Positions 34,562 to 42,612 of a DNA stretch of 64,000 bases are shown one piece after another. Made by a program: the position numbers and the translations under genes. A model generated the notes under the pieces. It was not told where the DNA came from, did not search any database, and worked only from the letters and a program-made list of their open reading frames with translations. Position 1 is the stretch's first letter; the number at the start of each line of letters is the position of its first letter. Origin of the DNA: UBA6623 sp965248235 (GTDB lineage: Bacteria > Acidobacteriota > Terriglobia > Bryobacterales > UBA6623); the NCBI GenBank assembly GCA_965248235.1, contig CBDFIU010000002.1:124001-188000 (forward strand), in the 5' to 3' direction.

Positions 34562-35239
34562 CTACGACTCGATTCGCGCGGCCGACTCGCCCGTCGCGCA
34601 AAGTTCCTTAAAAAGATCGATCGCGCTCGATGCGTCGGCGCCGTAGCCGTCGGCGCCGACTTCATCGGCAAACATCTCGCTCACCGGCGCACCGCCCACG
34701 CACAGCTTGACGTGGTCGAGTCCCTCTTGCTTGAAAGCATCGACGACGACCTTCATGTAGGGCATTGTGGTGGTTAACAGCGCGCTCATGCCGACGATGT
34801 CGGCTTTGTGTTCACGAGCCGCGGCGATGAATTTGTCCGCCGATTGATCAACCCCGAGGTCGACCATCTTGAAACCGGCGCCCTCGCCCATCATGCAGAC
34901 GAGGTTCTTGCCGATGTCGTGGAGATCACCCTTCACCGTACCCATGACGATCGTGCCGGCGGAGGCGGAGGCGCCGGACTTAGCCAAAAGCGGCTTGAGC
35001 ACGGCCATTCCGGCTTTCATGGCGCGGGCGGCGACGAGCACCTGGGGAACGTAGAGGCGGTTGTATTTGAAATCCTCGCCGACCACGCTCATGCCGGCGA
35101 TCAGACCGTCTTGTAGGACCTCGTCAACGTCGCGGCCGTCGGCCAGCGCCTGCTCGGTCATTTCCTTGACCTGGGGCGCTTTCCCCTCGTAGAGGAGCTG
35201 GTTCATCAGAGGGTAGTCGGGCATGAGGTCAAGAGGCAT
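34562..35239 (-). CDS. Corrinoid (methyltransferase-type) B12-binding protein
   Basis: 225 residues: an N-terminal helical cap (about 10-90; DEVLQDGLIAGMSVVGEDF, LYVPQVLVAARAMKAGM) and a Rossmann B12 domain (about 95-215) with the base-off motif GTVKGDLHDIGKN, then MSALLTTTMPYMKVVV and VKLCVGGAPVSEMFADEVGA. The His of DLHDIG coordinates cobalt. This is the MtaC/MtbC/MttC-type architecture that shuttles methyl groups for a partner methyltransferase. No such partner (MtaB, MtbB, MttB or UroD-like) is encoded nearby. Confidence 0.9.
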   Translation of the reverse strand: MPLDLMPDYPLMNQLLYEGKAPQVKEMTEQALADGRDVDEVLQDGLIAGMSVVGEDFKYNRLYVPQVLVAARAMKAGMAVLKPLLAKSGASASAGTIVMGTVKGDLHDIGKNLVCMMGEGAGFKMVDLGVDQSADKFIAAAREHKADIVGMSALLTTTMPYMKVVVDAFKQEGLDHVKLCVGGAPVSEMFADEVGADGYGADASSAIDLFKELCATGESAARIES

Positions 35240-35461
35240 GGAGGAGGGCGGGTGAAAACCGAGCCGGACCGCTCGTTCCGCATCGAGCGCGGAAACAGGC
35301 GGAACGCGGGTAGTGAAACATCAAGCGGAGCGAGAACCCCTGAAGTTCCATGATGGCATAGAGCTCGTCTTGCCCATCGTGGAATCGATAGGAGCTACAC
35401 TGGGCGAACCAGTCGACCCGCGAATTCCGCAGTTCTTCTTTTCTCGCAAAGGAGCATAGCG

Positions 35462-36016
35462 ATGAAACAGCGTTTGATCGGTGTCGTGTTGGCAACGATA
35501 GCCGTTTATGTTTGGGGCTTTCTTTACTGGGGCGTTAGCTCGGTCCCTTACTCAGCTTGGGAGCGGACCAATGGCGACGAGGCGGCCCAGAAGGCGCTGC
35601 TCGACCATTTTCCCAACTCGGGCACCTACTACATACCGGGCAGGCACCACGACGAGGAAACGATGAACCGACTATTTATGGCCGGTCCTGTTGGGTTCGT
35701 GCATCTGAACCGCGAGGGCCGACCGGCGGTCGACCCGTCGATCATGATCGGAGGTTTTTTCTTTACGTTCGCAGCCGTTGGGCTGATCGCGATGTTGATG
35801 GAAAAGGCCGCGCCCGCCGGCTCTTCCGCGGCGGACCGCGTCAAGTTGGCGGCGCTGACGGGGCTGACCGCGGTGGTGATGATTGAGTTTGGGGAAGCGG
35901 TGTGGTGGCAGGTGCCGTGGCACTGGAAAATCTTCCAGGCATTCTACAATTTCGCCGCTTGGACGATTGCGGGGTTGGTCTTGGCGAGGTTTTCGGGAGC
36001 CCGCGACAAGGCCTGA
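35462..36016 (+). CDS. Membrane protein of unknown function
   Basis: 184 residues. AGGAGC is seven bases before the ATG at 35462. Four likely membrane segments: about 5-25 (LIGVVLATIAVYVWGFLYWG), 96-116 (IMIGGFFFTFAAVGLIAMLM), 128-146 and 155-176 (FQAFYNFAAWTIAGLVLARF). Between the first two is a soluble loop with SGTYYIPGRHHDEETMNRLF. No enzyme motif recognised. The tryptophan-rich GEAVWWQVPWHWK before the last segment may be a functional loop, but that is a guess. Confidence 0.75.
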   Translation: MKQRLIGVVLATIAVYVWGFLYWGVSSVPYSAWERTNGDEAAQKALLDHFPNSGTYYIPGRHHDEETMNRLFMAGPVGFVHLNREGRPAVDPSIMIGGFFFTFAAVGLIAMLMEKAAPAGSSAADRVKLAALTGLTAVVMIEFGEAVWWQVPWHWKIFQAFYNFAAWTIAGLVLARFSGARDKA

Positions 36017-36106
36017 GGGAAGAGCCGCGGGTCGCTTCAAATGCCGCGCTACGCTTTGTTGATTTTCCGAGGGTTTGTGCCCGTGAGCAAGCCGGGTCAG
36101 GGCTGA

Positions 36107-36125
36107 AAAAAATGGGGGACAGTCG
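36107..36125. repeat. Dispersed repeat family E, truncated copy 3
   Basis: AAAAAAATGGGGGACAGTC matches the opening of the copies at 11201 and 12353 and then stops, running straight into a short-chain dehydrogenase remnant. Confidence 0.55.
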
Positions 36126-36398
36126 AAGGCGGGGGTGATCGGATCGACGAAGTCGCCGGCGAAGGAGTTCGTTGACAGCGGCGTGCCGGTCGACTGCGTA
36201 GCGCCGGTGATGACCGAGACGGACCTTCCGCGGGAAATGAGCGACGACTACATCACCGGCATGAAGGCGAAGATCCCGATGGGTCGACTGTGCACGGTCC
36301 GCGAAATCGCGGATATGGCGGCTTGGATCGCCGGTCCCGAGTGGACGTTTTGCACCGGCGTGGTGTTCGACCTTTCCGGCGGCCGAGCAACGTATTGA
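36120..36398 (+). pseudogene. 3' remnant of a short-chain dehydrogenase/reductase gene
   Basis: The frame reads QSKAGVIGSTKSPAKEFVDS, then VDCVAPVMTETDLPREM and GPEWTFCTGVVFDLSGG. This is the last third of an SDR such as a 3-oxoacyl-ACP reductase, starting exactly at the SK of the catalytic YxxSK. The Rossmann half, Tyr and catalytic Ser are missing; repeat E sits in their place. GTG at 36135 could start translation, but the product could not bind NAD(P). It ends 20 bases before the next gene. Confidence 0.8.
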
Positions 36399-36418
36399 CG
36401 AGGGCTGTTGGTCTAAGC

Positions 36419-37246
36419 ATGCTCGACGATTCAAACCTCAATATCCATCAGGTGACCTTTCGCGACCAGTGGTCGTTTCGCGAATCCGTCGAGGGAATGG
36501 CGCGGCATGGGGTCCATGCCACGGCGGTTTGGCGCGAAAAGCTACACGAGATCGGTGTCGAGGAAGGCGCGCGGATCCTGCGCGACAACGGCATGAAGGT
36601 GTCGGCGATCTGCCCGGTGGGATTGGTGACGGCACCGGGGGAAAGCGGCTTCCAAGCCGGCCTCGATGACAACCGGCGCGCGATCGAAGAAGCAGTCGCG
36701 ATCGGCGCCCCGTGCCTGGTCTTCATTTCAGGAGGCCTGCCGGAGAGATCGACAGACCTCGAAAGCGCCCGCGCGCAAACACTCGCCGGCATTGCGGCGC
36801 TGGTTCCCGAAGCTCGCGCGGCCGGCATCAAGTTGGGAATCGAACCGCTGCACCCAATGATCTGCGCCTTTCGCGCCGTGCTCTGTACGCTCGAGCAGGC
36901 CAACGATTGGTGCGACCAACTCGATGCCGACGACACCGTCGGGGTTGTCGTCGACACCTATCACGTCTGGTGGGATCCCAATATCAGCCGAGAGATCGCG
37001 CGGGCCGGCGAGCGGATCCGTGCCTTCCACATCAACGACTGGCTCGTAGATACCGAAGATCTGAGACTCGATCGGGGCATGATGGGCGACGGGGTCATCG
37101 ACATCCCCGGCATGCGACGGATGGTCGAGCAAGCCGGCTACAACGGCCCGCCGGAAGTCGAAATCTTCTCGGCCAAGAATTGGTGGCGCCGCGATCCGGG
37201 CGAAGTGATCGAGGTCATCAAAGAGCGCTACGGGCAGTTCGTCTGA
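36419..37246 (+). CDS. Sugar phosphate isomerase/epimerase-like TIM-barrel protein
   Basis: 275 residues from the ATG at 36419. AP-endonuclease-2/xylose isomerase-like barrel: HGVHATAVWREKLHEIGVEE, GAPCLVFISGGLPERS, GIKLGIEPLHPM, VGVVVDTYHVWWDPN, RIRAFHINDWLVDTED and GPPEVEIFSAKNWWRRDP. The conserved E, D, H and E in these strands fit a divalent metal site. Members include hydroxypyruvate, tagatose and myo-inosose enzymes; the substrate is unassigned. It follows an SDR remnant on the same strand and is convergent with the next gene. Confidence 0.85.
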   Translation: MLDDSNLNIHQVTFRDQWSFRESVEGMARHGVHATAVWREKLHEIGVEEGARILRDNGMKVSAICPVGLVTAPGESGFQAGLDDNRRAIEEAVAIGAPCLVFISGGLPERSTDLESARAQTLAGIAALVPEARAAGIKLGIEPLHPMICAFRAVLCTLEQANDWCDQLDADDTVGVVVDTYHVWWDPNISREIARAGERIRAFHINDWLVDTEDLRLDRGMMGDGVIDIPGMRRMVEQAGYNGPPEVEIFSAKNWWRRDPGEVIEVIKERYGQFV

Positions 37247-37272
37247 GGGGTCTCGATAGAGCGGCGTCGCAA

Positions 37273-38652
37273 TCAAGCGAGTTCGCCAGCCGCGGCGAGC
37301 ATGCCCACCATTGTTTCAAATGCCTTGACCGTTTGCTCGACATCGGCGCCGTCGTGAACGCCCGAGACCACCCCGCCGGGCCACGGCAGCATATCCGCGC
37401 CGCCGCACAGCAGACCCGCGCGCATCTTGTGAATGAGCTCAGTCGAGGCTCCCTTGAGTTTCAAGGAATCCACCCGCCCGGCCTGAATATCGTCCGGCCC
37501 GACGGGGTCATGAGCGGGGTTGGTGAAGATATGAAACCCGGAGAAGCCCCCGTAGACGCACCAATCGGCTCCCATCTTTGACAGGACGGCGTTCATCTCG
37601 CGGCGCAGCGTGTCGGCGGTGCGATTGGCTCGCTCGATGAAGTCGCCCGATTCGAGCAGCTTCAGGGTCGCGAGCCCGGCGGCGGCCGTGACAGGACCCG
37701 CGTTGTAGGTGCCTTGGTGAGGCACACGCGGTCCCACGATGCCGTCGTCTGAGACTTGAAATTCCATCACGCCCATAATGTCGGCACGCCCCGCGACGGC
37801 CCCGGCTGGATACCCGCCACCGAGGATCTTCGCAACCGTCGTGAGGTCGGGCGTGACGCCGTAAAAGGCCTGCGCTCCACCCGAGGAGCAGCGAAAGCCG
37901 GTGATCACTTCGTCGAAGATCAACACCGCGCCGTGCTGTTTCGTGACTCGACGTAAATCCGTTAGGAACCGTGGGTTGATCGGGACTTTGCCGAAAGTCG
38001 ATCCGGTGGGCTCGAGGATGACGCCCGCGATGTCGTCGCGTTCAGCGAACAGGTTTTCGAGATAAGCGATGTCGCCGGGAGGCGCGACGAGCATGCCGTC
38101 GATAACTTCGGGCAGAATTCCGGCGGGCGCGGTTTCAGCCTTGCCCCGCGCGAAAGCGACGTGATCGTGCCAACCGTGGAAGTGCGTCCAAAAGCGCACG
38201 ATTTTCGGTTTTCCCGTGGAAGCGCGCGCCAGCCGCAACGCCAAGTGCGTGGCCTCGGTTCCCGTCACGGTGAATCGGATGCGCTCGGCCGAGGGCAGCA
38301 TCGAGCAGACCAACTCGCCCCACTCGAGTTCGAGTTCATGAGAGGCCCCGTAATGGACCCCCCGCCCGGCCTGTTCGCGAACGGCCTCGACGACGGCGGG
38401 GTGATTGTGCCCCAGCATCAACGCCCCGTGGCCGCCGAAGTAGTCGACGTATTCGTTGCCGTCGACATCCCATTTACGCCCCGCGTCGGCGCGGTCGACC
38501 GAGAGCGGGTGGGGCAGCAGAAAACGGACATCGTGGGTGACGCCGCTGGGAAAGGTAGTTCGGGCGCGGCGGTAGAGTGCGGCGGAGGTCGGCGTCTTAG
38601 CGGCGTAGGCTTGGAGGGTTCGGGATTGAGAGACAAGGGTTGATGGCGACAT
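37273..38652 (-). CDS. Class III aminotransferase, glutamate-1-semialdehyde aminomutase-like
   Basis: 459 residues. VDGNEYVDYFGGHGALMLGH, RFTVTGTEATHLALRLARA, FHGWHDHVAFARGKAE, VLIFDEVITGFRCSSGGAQ and the PLP lysine in TTVAKILGGGYPAGAVAG follow the HemL family. It is longer than true HemL (about 430), and PWPGGVVSGVHDGADVEQTV is unusual, so a role in a secondary transamination is as likely as heme synthesis. Start ATG 38652. It is convergent with the TIM-barrel gene and divergent from the oxidoreductase. Confidence 0.85.
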   Translation of the reverse strand: MSPSTLVSQSRTLQAYAAKTPTSAALYRRARTTFPSGVTHDVRFLLPHPLSVDRADAGRKWDVDGNEYVDYFGGHGALMLGHNHPAVVEAVREQAGRGVHYGASHELELEWGELVCSMLPSAERIRFTVTGTEATHLALRLARASTGKPKIVRFWTHFHGWHDHVAFARGKAETAPAGILPEVIDGMLVAPPGDIAYLENLFAERDDIAGVILEPTGSTFGKVPINPRFLTDLRRVTKQHGAVLIFDEVITGFRCSSGGAQAFYGVTPDLTTVAKILGGGYPAGAVAGRADIMGVMEFQVSDDGIVGPRVPHQGTYNAGPVTAAAGLATLKLLESGDFIERANRTADTLRREMNAVLSKMGADWCVYGGFSGFHIFTNPAHDPVGPDDIQAGRVDSLKLKGASTELIHKMRAGLLCGGADMLPWPGGVVSGVHDGADVEQTVKAFETMVGMLAAAGELA

Positions 38653-38873
38653 GGTTGAGTGTCCGCTGGTTGAGGTTCATTTTACTGCGCGGGACGGGAG
38701 TAGGGTGGAAAGGGCAGATCGGGACGGGTTTTGAGCCGATGGTACGTCACCGTCAGCGTTAACCCGCATTTCTCATCGCGTGGCGAGGCCTAAACGCCTT
38801 GCCCTGGACTTGGTTGCAAGCGTAAACTTGGGTCCGGGGCTTGACAGGGCCGCCGAAAGGAAGTTTCACACCT

Positions 38874-40214
38874 ATGACGACCAAGAAGACGACCCGGCGA
38901 AAGTTTCTCGCGAACAGTACAGCCGCGACGCTGGGGTTCACGATTGTACCCAGCAGCGTGCTGGCGACCCCGGCGCCGAGCGACCGTTTGAACTTCGGCC
39001 ATATTGGAATCGGCGGCCGCGGACGGCGCTTCCTGCGCCCGTTGGCGCAAGCGGATCAAAAGGTTGTCCCTTGGATCAATCTCGGTGGCCCCCAGGATCG
39101 CTTCCTGCGACCCGCAGTCTCCACCGCGTTGTGCGATGTCGACTCGAGTCGGCTCGACATGGCCGCGACCGTCGTCGGCGGCAAGCCGCGGCTATACAAG
39201 GACTTCCGCAGTCTACTCGAGCAAAAGGATCTGGATGCGGTCTTTATCGCGTCCCCCGACCATTGGCACGCGCTGATGACGATCATGGCTTGTCAGGCCG
39301 GCAAAGACGTCTACGTCGAAAAGCCCGCCTCGAAAACGGTCGAGGAAGGACGCGCGATGGTCACGGCGGCCGAGCGCTACGGTCGCGTTATCCAGGTCGG
39401 TTCGCAAGGTCGCTCCCAACGGCCCGCCTATCACGCCTGCAAATACATTCAGAACGGGCAAGTCGGCAAGGTCGGCAAAGTCCTTTGCTGGCATTACGAA
39501 AACCCCGCGGGCGACTGGACTCCGAACGCCGAGCCGCCTCCCGGCCTCAACTACGACAGCTGGCTCGGACCGGCGCGGAAGATTCCTTACAACGAAACGC
39601 GCACTCACGGCCGCTTCCGCTGGATGCTCGATTTCGGGGGCGGGCAGATTCGCGACCGCGGCGCCCATGTTATGAGCGTGGCGAACTGGATCATGGACGC
39701 CGACTACACCGGCCCGGTAAGCATCGAGGCGACCGGTGACCCCTATGCCGAGGGGATCTACGATTCGCCCAAGGACATGAGCGTGACCTACGAGTTCAAA
39801 GATCCCGACTGGACGCTGGTCTGGGCGCAGCCCGGCGTACTTTCCGAGGAAGTCGAAGGCCGTTACGGTGCGGTCTATTGGGGAGACAAGGGTCGCCTGA
39901 CGGTGACCTACGGCGACCGTCACACGACCGACACCGAGCAGAAAGCGAAGGATTATCAGATTCCCCACGGCGGCGTTGAGCCCTATCTCAGCCCCGGTCA
40001 TGGCGAGGATTTTGAAGATTGCATCCGGACTCGCGAAAAACCGATCATGCACATCGAAGCGGCGCATCGGGTGGCGACGCTGTGTATCTTGGGCAATCTT
40101 TCCTACCGCCTGCGCCGTAAGTTCGAGTGGGACCCGGTCAATGAGCGGGTCAAGAACGACGAGGAAGCCAATCGCCTGCTGAGCCTTCCAGGCCGCGGCC
40201 CCTGGCACTTGTAG
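38874..40214 (+). CDS. Exported Gfo/Idh/MocA-family oxidoreductase
   Basis: About 446 residues from the ATG at 38874, which places TTRRKFLANSTAATLGF, a twin-arginine signal, at the N-terminus; ATG at 38841 is less likely. The Rossmann domain has LNFGHIGIGGRGRRFL, ASPDHWHALMTIMACQAGK and DVYVEKPASKTVEEGRAMV with the catalytic EKP Lys. The C-terminal beta-sheet domain follows. Tat export fits a folded NAD(P)-loaded enzyme acting on sugars outside the cytoplasm, as seen often in Acidobacteria and Planctomycetes. Substrate not assigned. Confidence 0.9.
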   Translation: MTTKKTTRRKFLANSTAATLGFTIVPSSVLATPAPSDRLNFGHIGIGGRGRRFLRPLAQADQKVVPWINLGGPQDRFLRPAVSTALCDVDSSRLDMAATVVGGKPRLYKDFRSLLEQKDLDAVFIASPDHWHALMTIMACQAGKDVYVEKPASKTVEEGRAMVTAAERYGRVIQVGSQGRSQRPAYHACKYIQNGQVGKVGKVLCWHYENPAGDWTPNAEPPPGLNYDSWLGPARKIPYNETRTHGRFRWMLDFGGGQIRDRGAHVMSVANWIMDADYTGPVSIEATGDPYAEGIYDSPKDMSVTYEFKDPDWTLVWAQPGVLSEEVEGRYGAVYWGDKGRLTVTYGDRHTTDTEQKAKDYQIPHGGVEPYLSPGHGEDFEDCIRTREKPIMHIEAAHRVATLCILGNLSYRLRRKFEWDPVNERVKNDEEANRLLSLPGRGPWHL

Positions 40215-40265
40215 GACGGGGCGACAAACAGAATGAACGACGAAAACAGAGAGGCAAGAGAAGTA

Positions 40266-41321
40266 ATGACCACGTCCAACAAATCCGAATCGACGAATGC
40301 TCGAACAGGCGTGCTTACCGGCGTTGCCGTCGCGGCCGCCGCACTCGCCGGCCCCGCGACAAGCCGTGCCGGCGAGAAAGAGGATAAGTTTCTAGCCGCT
40401 ATCAAGGGCGACGACGCCGAGGCCCGTAAGGCGGCCTGGCTGAGCGCCGACCAAATGGCCCCCGAGGTAATCCCCGCGCTGAGTGCACTTCAAGTGTCGA
40501 AAAATCCCGGCGTGCGCAAGGCGGCCGCCGAGGCATTGAACCACGTCGTTCATTCGGTGGGGAAAGAACTGGACCCGGCCACGCTGCGGGCGAACCGAGG
40601 ACGTCCGAATGCACCGGATGAGAGGAACAAGCGGCAACGCGTCGTTCAGGAGTTGTTGGGACTTCTCGATGGCAAACGTCACGAGGAAGAGAAGGTGACA
40701 GCGCTGCGGCATTTGTCGCTCGTCGCTGACACCGATTCAGTGGCGCTGATCGCCAAGTTACTCCACCACGAAAAGCTGCGGGAAGAAGTGGTTTTCTGTC
40801 TGGAACGCATTCCGGGCAAAGTGTCCGAAGAGGCGTTGCTGGCGGCTCTGGGCGGCGCGTCGGACGATTTCAAGCCGCGGATTCTGGCGGCGCTCGGTCA
40901 CCGGCAAGCCGACGAGGCGATGGGTGCTTGTTTGGAAGCAATGAAGTCATCCGACACAGTAATCGCCATGGCGGGCATGAAGGCCGGCGCCCGTATCGGC
41001 GCACCTGTGGGGAATGATCTCCAATTGCCGGACCGCGATTCGCTCTCGAATTGGCAAAGGGTCGAGCACGACGACAGCTCGTTGCGTTATGCGGACGCGC
41101 AGGTTGCGCGTGGCGACGCCGAACAAGCTTTCCGAATCTACCGAGAGATCCTCGACCGCGAGGAAGAGCATCTGCAATGCGCCGCCGTCATCGGGCTGGC
41201 CAAGATCGGCACAGCGGAAGCCGCGGCGGCTATTTATCGGAAACTCAGCAGCGACAACAACACCGTCCGGATCACCGCGCAAAAGGCTTGGGCGACAATG
41301 AGCAAGCTTGCCGCCGGCTGA
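40266..41321 (+). CDS. Exported HEAT-repeat protein
   Basis: About 351 residues from the ATG at 40266, preceded by AGAGAAG; ATG at 40233 is an alternative. An Ala-rich hydrophobic stretch (GVLTGVAVAAAALAGPATS) looks like a signal. The rest is paired helices with HEAT/PBS-like units: EVIPALSALQVSKNPGVRKA, VTALRHLSLVADTDSVALIA, EEVVFCLERIPGKVSEEALL, FKPRILAALGHRQADEAMG and ECAAVIGL-type segments near the end. Likely a scaffold or binding protein. It follows the oxidoreductase by 50 bases on the same strand and may be co-transcribed. Confidence 0.82.
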   Translation: MTTSNKSESTNARTGVLTGVAVAAAALAGPATSRAGEKEDKFLAAIKGDDAEARKAAWLSADQMAPEVIPALSALQVSKNPGVRKAAAEALNHVVHSVGKELDPATLRANRGRPNAPDERNKRQRVVQELLGLLDGKRHEEEKVTALRHLSLVADTDSVALIAKLLHHEKLREEVVFCLERIPGKVSEEALLAALGGASDDFKPRILAALGHRQADEAMGACLEAMKSSDTVIAMAGMKAGARIGAPVGNDLQLPDRDSLSNWQRVEHDDSSLRYADAQVARGDAEQAFRIYREILDREEEHLQCAAVIGLAKIGTAEAAAAIYRKLSSDNNTVRITAQKAWATMSKLAAG

Positions 41322-41429
41322 GCGGTAACTCGATTGCGACAGACACTCTTGTTTGTGCTGGCTCGCGTACGAGCCAAACATGGGCCGGCAAAACGGCCCG
41401 CCGGCTCGATACAATAAGGACCACTTGCC

Positions 41430-41995
41430 ATGCCCTTCCGGGTTCTGGGGCTGGTTCTACTGCCGGCCGCGGCGTCGATGCTTTTCGGCGCTGAAATCGG
41501 GCGCCGCCACGCGCCCGCGATATTTCTAGGAGGCGTCGTCAACGGAGCCAGTTTTCGTCCTGCTCCGGATAACTTCGTTACGGCGAACTCCATCATTTCG
41601 ATCTTCGGGGACGACCTGTCGCTACAAACACGGGTGGTTCTTTCAACAAGGTTGGCCGAGGTTTTCCTGACGGTGCGATGCCCGTACGAGCCGGAGAGTT
41701 GCTGATCTTGTGGGCGACGGGCCTGGGGCCGACGACGCCGCCGGTGCCGACCGGTGATCTGCCTGATTTCGTTTCGTTCGCGCTATTCCCCGTGCGGGTC
41801 CTGTTGAACGGCGAGGCAATCCCCGACGCCCTTATTCTCTACGCGGGCCAGGCCCCTGGGTTCGCCGGGTTGCAGCAAATCAATATCTTATTGCCACCGG
41901 AAGCGCCCACCGGCGAAGTCTTGGTTACCGTCGAAGTCGAAGGCGTTTCCAGCCAGCCCGGCATGACCGTTTCGATCGACCCGCCCGCCATGTGA
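41430..41995 (+). pseudogene. Broken TIGR03437-type exported protein
   Basis: Two out-of-frame pieces of one domain. The first (41430-41705) has a signal-like start MPFRVLGLVLLPAAASMLFG and GGVVNGASFRPAPDNF, SIISIFGDDLSL. The second frame runs to 41995 with GELLILWATGLGPTTPPVPT, FPVRVLLNGEAIPDALILYA, and GQAPGFAGLQQINILLPPEA. Compared with the gene at 2379-4268, about 100 residues between FGDDL and GELLILW are absent and the frame changes. Deletion plus frameshift points to a decayed gene. Confidence 0.8.
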
Positions 41996-42209
41996 CCCGG
42001 GGGGATGTTGTGCGTAATATAACGTATACGTGAATGATTAGAAAAAGACGGCGTTTTACAATCGGAGGATTGCCCTGAAAGAGCTGGCCGAAATCGAAGC
42101 ACCCTACTCAACAACGGGTCCAGGCGACGAATCCCGCGAATCCCTAGACGAGTTAAGGTGTGATCTTCGAGATAACGAGGAGTTCAGGATTGCGTATGCG
42201 GAATCTTTC

Positions 42210-42554
42210 ATGAACACAGCCGTTGCCGCGCGGATCAAGACGCTCCGCGAACAGCGCGGCATGACTCAGGAGCAGCCGGCAGCCGCGATCGGCACGAAGC
42301 AGGCCAGCGTCTCTCGTTTTGAGAACGTCAACTTACTCGTCCTGGAAACGGATACGCCGCGAAAGTTGGCACGAGCGCTCGGCGTACGTCTCAAGATCAG
42401 CTTTGAGGATTTCGGTTCTCTGCCGGAAGTAGAGCACTTCAACAAGGATTCGTTGCAGCGTGTCTTGCCGGCGGAGGACGCGCGACCTAACGACCCGGGA
42501 GCGTCAGACGCGGAGTGGGAAAAGCCAACCTGGGTCCGCCATCTCAAACCCTAG
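42210..42554 (+). CDS. XRE-family helix-turn-helix protein (antitoxin-like)
   Basis: 114 residues from ATG 42210. The HTH reads RIKTLREQRGMTQ, AAAIGTKQASVSRFENV, then LARALGVRLKISFEDFG, similar to HigA/MqsA-type antitoxins. The same frame is open back to 42042 and upstream gives DELRCDLRDNEEFRIAYAES, which fits the usual N-terminal extension of this family, so the real start is probably earlier (CTG 42075 behind GGAGG, or a frame interrupted near CCC at 42072-42074). No toxin gene is adjacent. Confidence 0.7.
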   Translation: MNTAVAARIKTLREQRGMTQEQPAAAIGTKQASVSRFENVNLLVLETDTPRKLARALGVRLKISFEDFGSLPEVEHFNKDSLQRVLPAEDARPNDPGASDAEWEKPTWVRHLKP

Positions 42555-42612
42555 TCCGCACGACGCGTTACCCGTCCGGCCCGCCCGGCCCCGCCGAGTA
42601 CAATAGGCGGGT

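Noticed and set aside
35229..35495. 88-residue minus-strand frame upstream of the membrane protein
   Set aside because: Overlaps the end of the corrinoid gene's start region and the next gene's start; no family, probably non-coding.
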